Origin: Vitellaria paradoxa
Taxonomy: Eukaryota > Streptophyta > Magnoliopsida > Ericales > Sapotaceae
DNA length: 64,000 nt
Direction: 5' to 3'
Assembly: GCA_019916065.1 (NCBI GenBank)
Contig: CM034236.1
Location: 15,205,167 to 15,269,166, forward strand
Positions 57,506 to 64,000 of this stretch are shown here, one piece after another. A model generated the notes under the pieces. That model was not told the origin of the DNA and searched no databases. It worked only from the letters and a program-made list of their open reading frames with translations. The stretch's first letter is position 1, and each line of letters begins with the position of its first letter. Position numbers and translations under genes: made by a program.

Positions 57506-59755
57506 TGTGATGACTCAGATTTTTAATGCTTTGATTAATTGTTAATTAATATTTAATTTGGTAAAAATAAAATTTTTATTGATTTAAATTTTTGGGAACA
57601 TAAATTAAATTCAATTTTTATTGTGGATGCATGAAATTAGAAGTCTAGTCTAATTTGAATTCTAATTCTTTTTCCATTAGGATTCTACCAACTAATAGCG
57701 AGTACATGGAATTGGAAGTCTAGTTTGATTTGAATTCTAATCCTTTTTCCATTAGGATTCTACCAACTATTAGCCAGTACATGAAGTTGGAAGTCTAGTT
57801 TAATTTGAATTCTAATCTTTTTTTCCATTAGGATTCTATCAACTAATAGCTAGTCTAGATATACGTGTATATATATATACATGCGCTCTTCGGCAGTCAA
57901 GGTAAAGGGTTAAAAAGAAAGAGAGATAGAGAGAAAGAGAGAAAAAAAGATAAGGGGTAGTGGCGGCAGAGGAGAAAAAAAAATCTAATGTGAATGATGT
58001 GGAGATTACCAGCTTCTTGATGGCCGCGGTGATCTTAGTCTGATCTGCTGATTGAGTTTTGGGTTTCGTTATGACTTGGGTGTTCTTTCTACAGATTTAA
58101 TTTGAGGTAAGGGGCGGAACTTTTAAAAGTGATGCATATATATATATGTATAAATATTATTTATTATCTGGGCGAATGACCTGTGGTCTGTATTGTAATT
58201 AACAATACATATATGTGTATTAATTGATTAGTCCTCATACAATTCGGTGATATGAATATAATGATATATATATATATATATATATGTAAATATATATATT
58301 AGACTCATCAGATTTTTGTTGTTGTGAACATATGATTGATTAGATCTTTTTTTTTTTCCCTTTAAACTCATAACGTGATTGATTGGAATACGAGGTTCAC
58401 TTGTTATTTATTTACTTATTTATTTATTTATATTTTTTAGTTGGTAAACGTGAATTGTATTGAGTTCCCAAATTTGCTTGGCTACTAGAAGGCAAAAATT
58501 TCTATTATATATATTTGAAGTCTTCAACGATTGGATGGTATACATATTATTACTTTATATACATATATAGGTTAAAGGTGTGGAAATTAGGTGTCCAGCA
58601 AAGCCATTAAATGAATAAAGCAAAGAAACTTTAACTTTTGTCCTTATAGGATAGTTTGTCTTTTTGTGAATTTTGTCTTTACATGTTAGTTTGTTCTGAA
58701 AGCTTTTGCATTAATTGTAAGAAACATATTTGGTAATTTGTTGTGCTGCGATTCTTCGGTAATTATGGTTATTATTATTACATGTTGAGGTTTACGGATT
58801 CTTTAAAATATTATGATGAATTCATAAGGATTTAATAAATAATGAATTTAAATAAAGAATTTATTTGATATTTGTTTAAAATGAAAGTGGATGCGTTTTG
58901 TTTGGATTTAGGGTACTGAAAATATCGGGTATACGTACCCAAGGGTCGAAAGTCCCGAAACCCGCGCGGGGTTGGTTATCGATTCCAGTAGGCTAGTAAC
59001 CTACGAACGAGCAGATGCCTAAGGGTGGCATATCATATTCCTAAGACTTCGGTCTAGGAAGCAGACACCGAAGGATGGTGTATATTGGTTGGGTCTTGTT
59101 TCTACGAGACAACCAAGCAGACATCGAAGGATGATGTATATTGGTTGGGTCCTGTTTCTACGGGACAACCAAGCAGCAGTACCTAGAAATCAATTTGTTT
59201 TCTTTGATGTGTTATGTGGTGTTACAAGGCAATTAATGGTAATGAAAAGATAAATTGATAAATAAATTAAAGTACTTGTTTGAAATTGCTACTTGTGCAT
59301 AAATATTTCACTTAGTAGCATGCTAGGGCATACTGCATTTATATTATTATTATTATTAGGGTTCCGAGCACACGTGGTATTAGTGCTAAACCCCTTACAG
59401 CTTGTGATGCAGGTAATGAATTTGAGTCACGTGCTGGACCTTCTGAGCATAGGAATTAGAGTTTTATTTATTATTTTTTTATGTAATGACTCTAGGAAAT
59501 TATTTTTAACGGATTTTAATAAGCTTCTGTTTGTGAGGTTATTATTAATTATTTTATTTAGCTTTGGAAGGATATTTGGGCTTAGCTTTGGAGCTTATTG
59601 CCTAGTTGATTTTGACTAAGGCATTTATTTCTTTTTACATTAATTGCTCCATAGTGTGTGTTTATGGCTCTGATGTGGGACAGGGAATGTTATTAAATGG
59701 TGTAATGTGTATTCTTTGGTTCACGTACTAGGGTTGTGAAACCCGGGGCGTGACA
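57506..59755 (-). mobile_element. LTR-like insertion (2250 bases), counterpart of 11669-13915
   Basis: Target duplication TTAAT at 57501-57505 and 59756-59760. Same ends and internal repeats. Orientation is opposite to 52925-55279, so gene F lies between two inverted elements. Confidence 0.75.
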
Positions 59756-60217
59756 TTAATAAAATCAGGCAATGTGATGTAGCAAAGTCTTTTGTATGAA
59801 ATTTAATCTGATTTCTTTTTTTTTTAATGTGCATATAGTTTTCCTTTCAAAACTGTAAAAACTGTTCAATGTTTTTTTTTCTTATGAAATGAATAAAGAA
59901 AGATAAAAAAAGCCTATAGCGAAAAAAGAAAAGTTGTTATATTTCACTAGCTCTTCTAATCCAAATATTGTCCCTGCAGAGCATAAACTCTGGGATTATA
60001 CACCTGAATTTCATTTCTAAGATGAAGACGTAAATTACTGTAAAAAAATAACTTTTGTTAAATGTAAAAAAATTAAATTGCAATCTATGAAATCTTAAAA
60101 AATAGGTTGTCCAATGATTTTTTTGTTAAAAGTTTTCATCTAAAGGTTTCATTTTTTATCCCGAATCAAATGTTAGTGTTGCTTTCTTCTAAGCAAAAAT
60201 AATATGCTTTACCACCC

Positions 60218-60676
60218 CATAGGCGGATCCACATAGGGGCAAGGGGGGTCAATTGACCCCACTGGAAGCAAAATTTTTGTAGAAAATAGTATAATTTTTG
60301 AGATATTTTTGTATTTTTGCCCCTATAAAATATATTTTTCAAAATAAATTGCCCCTATACTTTAAACAATTTACAAGTTTTGCCCCACTGGAAGAAAATT
60401 TTCTTTAAAAAATAGTATAATTTTTTAAATATTTTTGTATTTTTACCCTTATAAAATATATCTTTCAAAATAAATTACCCTTATACCTCAAGCAATTTAC
60501 AAGTTTTGCCCCCTTAGGAAGCAAAATTTTTTAGAAAATAGTATAATTTTTTTAGGTGTTTTTTTCTTTTTGCTCCCATAAAATATATCTCTCAAAACAG
60601 ATTGCTCATAAGTCAAGTACACTGCCTTTATTTATCGGCTTGACCCCACTGTAATAAAATCCTGAATCCGCCACTG
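60218..60676. mobile_element. hAT-like MITE, counterpart of 14371-14830
   Basis: Same GGCGGAT-type inverted ends, ACCACCC duplication at 60211-60217 and 60677-60683, and the same three internal repeats. Confidence 0.65.
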
Positions 60677-60893
60677 ACCACCCTTATTTATTAGGCACAG
60701 GAGAGACTCATTATAGGATTTCAGTTCTGCACAATTGTTATGTCTATTTTGTATTTGTTAATGTATTTTCTAACTAATGAAATTCAAGGAACCATAATAA
60801 CATTATACTTCCTTAAGTGTATTTCTTCATTAACTAATTTCTAAGAAATAAAGGTTAGCAAGAATTATGTATCTTCATCCAATGCCGTCCTAG

Positions 60894-63470
60894 CACTACT
60901 ACAAAAATGCATTAACATCACAGCTTTGAGGCGTGATGTCTCACTTTCGATCTCAATTACAAAAGCATGATTGATCCAGGTGAGATTGTAAGTTGCTTAT
61001 TTTCGATCACAGTTTAGAACCATGATCGAAAACTTACAATAGTCACGCACTAAAAGTGTGGTCTTTTTATGTAAAAACTAAGATGAAAATAAATTTCACA
61101 TGATCTTTTATGAATTTTGATCTCACTTTATTTAAAAAACAGTGGTCAAATATAGACAAATGATCACGCTGAAAAAATTGGTTAACTTTAGGAATAATAA
61201 AAATTCACATGGTAACCTGCTATCGTGCCATCATGTGACGCCTTGTCATCCTGCCAACCTTATATATTTGATATTTTTTTGTTGCTACTGAGAATTGAAC
61301 TCGAGCCATTTATTTGGAAGTTAGTGTGCCTGACCGCTGGTCCAAACTATCATATTTATATATGCATGTTACATATTAATATATATAAACAAATTTTTAT
61401 CATTTTTGGGATTGCAAAAAGTAATAAAATTATATTATTTTAATTTAATTATTTTAAGTTTTTTACAATAATTTATTATCACTTTTGCCAACCAATTAGT
61501 AGCTAAATGCCACACTTTTCCAATCAATTAGTTGAGAGAAAAGATAAAAAAATTTACTGTTATGTAATTTTTTTAACTTTTTGTAATAATTTGAAATCAT
61601 AACCAATATATAGAATCATACGACTTAATAAATAATTTATGAAATATATATCATATTTAATTAAAAAAGATCTTAAATCTTTTTCTTGTTTTCCTTTAAT
61701 TCTTGTGTATAGCACAAATTTAATCATGACTCATTGTTTATGATATATTTTTTTCATTCCTATTATATTTTTAAAAGTAATTAGACTGCATTTAGTTTTA
61801 GTTTTGGAAAATTATTGTTCAAAGTAAAATTTTTGAAAACTATTTTAAGAATTTGATTTGTAATACAAAAATATATTTTCAATGGTTATATTTGAAACTT
61901 AATTCTAAAAAGACAAAAAAAAAAAAGAAAATTTTTGTTATTTTTATTTCTAAATTTTTATCACTTCCAACGAAATATAAAATAATGTCACTTTTAATAT
62001 AATTAATATTAAAGATACAATAAACATTTATAAGATATTAAATATTTAATATTCATGTGGTAATAATTCATAGAAACTATGAAGGCTAGTCCCATATTTT
62101 CATTGAAGAAAATAATGATTATACATGTAGCATTATTTAAATCTGATTTCGTAAATTTAGTTTTAGCATTAACCTAAAAACATTTTTGCCTATTCATAGC
62201 AGGTTTTATAGCATATTAAATTAATTAAAATTAATAAATAAATGTTATAACAAAATTTACGAAATCTAACTTAAATTACATAAAGTGATAAACAAAGTTG
62301 TTTGATAGAAATATAGAGAAAGAAATAACGATATTTTCCCTCATTCCTTTATCTCGCTTTTTTTAAATATGATTTTTCTCATTTTTTTTATCTCTATTTT
62401 TTTCTAGAGATGTTTCCACTGATCTTTTATCTCGATTTTTTTTAAATGATGGTTTTTATTGATCTTTGATGTTGATTTTTTCTAGAGATGATTTTCACTA
62501 ATCATTTATCTCGTTTTAAATACAAATACGGTTTTAACAAAACTGAGATAAAAAGTATTAAAAGTAACTTTTTATCTCAATTTTTAATTAGACTAAGATA
62601 AAAAGTTTAGCTAACAAATCTTTATCATGCGTTTTCTAAAACCGTAATCATTATAAATCTCCTAATGTGATCTTTATCAATTATCGTATTAATGTAACGG
62701 GTAGTTTAACATAATTTGGCTTGTCCAAGATTTTTTGATTTTTTGTTTATTGATCTATGATAGTAGATTTTATAGCATATTAAATTAATTAAAATTAATA
62801 AATAAATGTTACAACAAAATTGAAATCTAATTTAAATGATATAAAGTGATAAAAAAACTGTTTGACAAAGATATCGAGAAAGAAATAACAATAACGTCTT
62901 TCATTCTTTTATCTCGCTTTTTTTAGATATGATTTTTCTTACTTTTTTTATCTCAGTTTTTTTGAGAGATGTTTTCATTGATTTTTTATCTCGGTTTTTT
63001 TAAGAGATGGTTTTCACTAGTCTTTTACCTCGATTTTTTTTTTCAGAGATAGTTTCCACTAATCTTTTATCTTATTTTAATAAAATTACAGTTTTGACAA
63101 AATTGGGAGAGGAGTGTTAAAAGTAACCTTTTATCTCAGTTTTTTAATTAGACTAAGATAAAAAGTTTAGCTCGCAAATTTTTATCGTTCTTTTTCCAAA
63201 ACCGCGATCTTTATAAATCTCCTAATGCGATGTTTATCAATTATCGTATTAATGTAATGAGTAGTTCAACATAATTTGGCTTATCTTATCAAACCATAAA
63301 TTATATGTTTTCCACAATTATGCAAGTTAGTGAAGTTCCACGAGACATATGGAAAAGGTTTTATTTTGATTGCCTTTTTTTTTTTCGGACGCAAGACTGT
63401 TTTTCATAGACTAAATTGGAGCCTACAGGAGTTACGATTAGAAAATAGTTAGAACATACGTAGGTGTGAA
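60894..63470. repeat. CACTA-like terminus and sub-repeats upstream of the next gene unit
   Basis: Starts CACTACTACAAAAATGC as at 15048. Sub-repeats marked near 62204 and 62770. The frame at 61225-61443 is not protein-like. No gene. Confidence 0.7.
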
Positions 63471-64000
63471 AAGTATTAAAATTAACCTTTTATCTCAGTT
63501 TTTTAATTAGACTAAGATAAAAATTTAGCTCACAAATTTTTATCATACTTTTTCTACTACCGTGATTTTTATAAATCTCCTAATGTGATGTTTATCAATT
63601 ATCGTATTAATATAATGAATAGTTCAACATAATTTGGCTTATCTTATCAAACCATAAATTATATGTTTTCCACAATTATGCAAGTTAGTGAAGTCCCACG
63701 AGACATATGGAAAAGGTTTTATTTTGATTGCTTTTTCTTTTTTTTTCTTTTGTGGCGCAAGACTGTTTTCCATAGACTAAATTGGAGCCTACAGGAGTTA
63801 CGACTAGAAAATAGTTAGGAGATACGTAGGTGTGAACAAATTGTGAGATTAATGACAACCGGACCTAGAATGAAATTCTTATTTCTACTTGTGATTTTCA
63901 TTGATTTTTTGGTTTTCGAAACATTATGTCATTTCTAGTTCGGTACACCATATAAAGTTAGATGATTCACTCCCGTGGAGCGATCAATCCCGTATTTCGT
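63471..64000. repeat. Local duplication and gene-proximal spacer, cut by window end
   Basis: Second member of the 358-base tandem duplication and the start of the spacer that would lead to the counterpart of gene C. The expected gene would start near 64515, outside the window. Confidence 0.7.

Larger units (their letters stand above)
45815..64000 (+). repeat. Second copy of the ~45.8-kb segmental duplication (partial)
   Basis: This matches 1-18120 throughout, including the exact insertion sites and target duplications of the LTR-like elements and the MITE. The duplication therefore happened after those insertions. This copy reads more cleanly: gene F (56250) is open where its counterpart B (10415) has three indels, and 62171-63640 lacks the many 1-base gaps seen in 16322-17760. 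It continues past the window end, so the counterpart of gene C is not visible. Confidence 0.95.

Overview
This is a non-coding-rich, AT-rich stretch of a plant nuclear genome, almost certainly a eudicot. The evidence is an Athila-type Ty3/gypsy retrotransposon with a tRNA-Asp primer site, a CACTA element, a hAT-like MITE, a copia fragment, 2.3-kb LTR-like insertions, and a tandem array of a small secreted six-cysteine protein gene. The species cannot be named. I see no prokaryotic features, CRISPR array, rRNA or tRNA gene.

The only host gene family is an intronless gene of about 167 codons on the + strand. It has an N-terminal signal peptide, two or three N-glycosylation sequons and a six-cysteine domain that resembles the plant prolamin-like / ECA1-gametogenesis family (PF05617). 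Six copies are visible, called A to F here: A 4223, B 10415, C 18635, D 25685, E 50039 and F 56250 (start codons). Only F has an open frame. A and E share a frameshift, B has three 1-base indels relative to F, C has one 1-base frameshift, and D has a nonsense codon plus a 1-base insertion. Each copy carries the same upstream block (G-box, TGACGTC, a CCGCATG/CATGCGG palindrome in some copies, TATA box about 91 bases before the ATG).

The genes sit in a tandem array. After subtracting later insertions and one local duplication, the spacing between genes is close to 3.8 kb. Each unit holds the gene, a downstream stretch derived from a CACTA-like terminus, and two AT-rich sub-repeats of about 565 bases. 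Later insertions broke up the units: two 2.3-kb LTR-like elements in opposite orientation on either side of gene B (and F), a 460-base hAT-like MITE, a 3.28-kb CACTA element upstream of gene D, a complete 13.8-kb Athila element (27664-41484), and an older retrotransposon remnant with a nested copia LTR (42881-48440) that replaced a gene.

On a larger scale, positions 1-18120 recur almost base for base at 45815-64000, so the array itself repeats with a period of about 45.8 kb. The differences are mostly 1-base length changes, concentrated in the first copy. This leaves two readings: a very recent segmental duplication, or an assembly duplication with uneven consensus quality. That choice decides how many of the broken gene copies are really broken.
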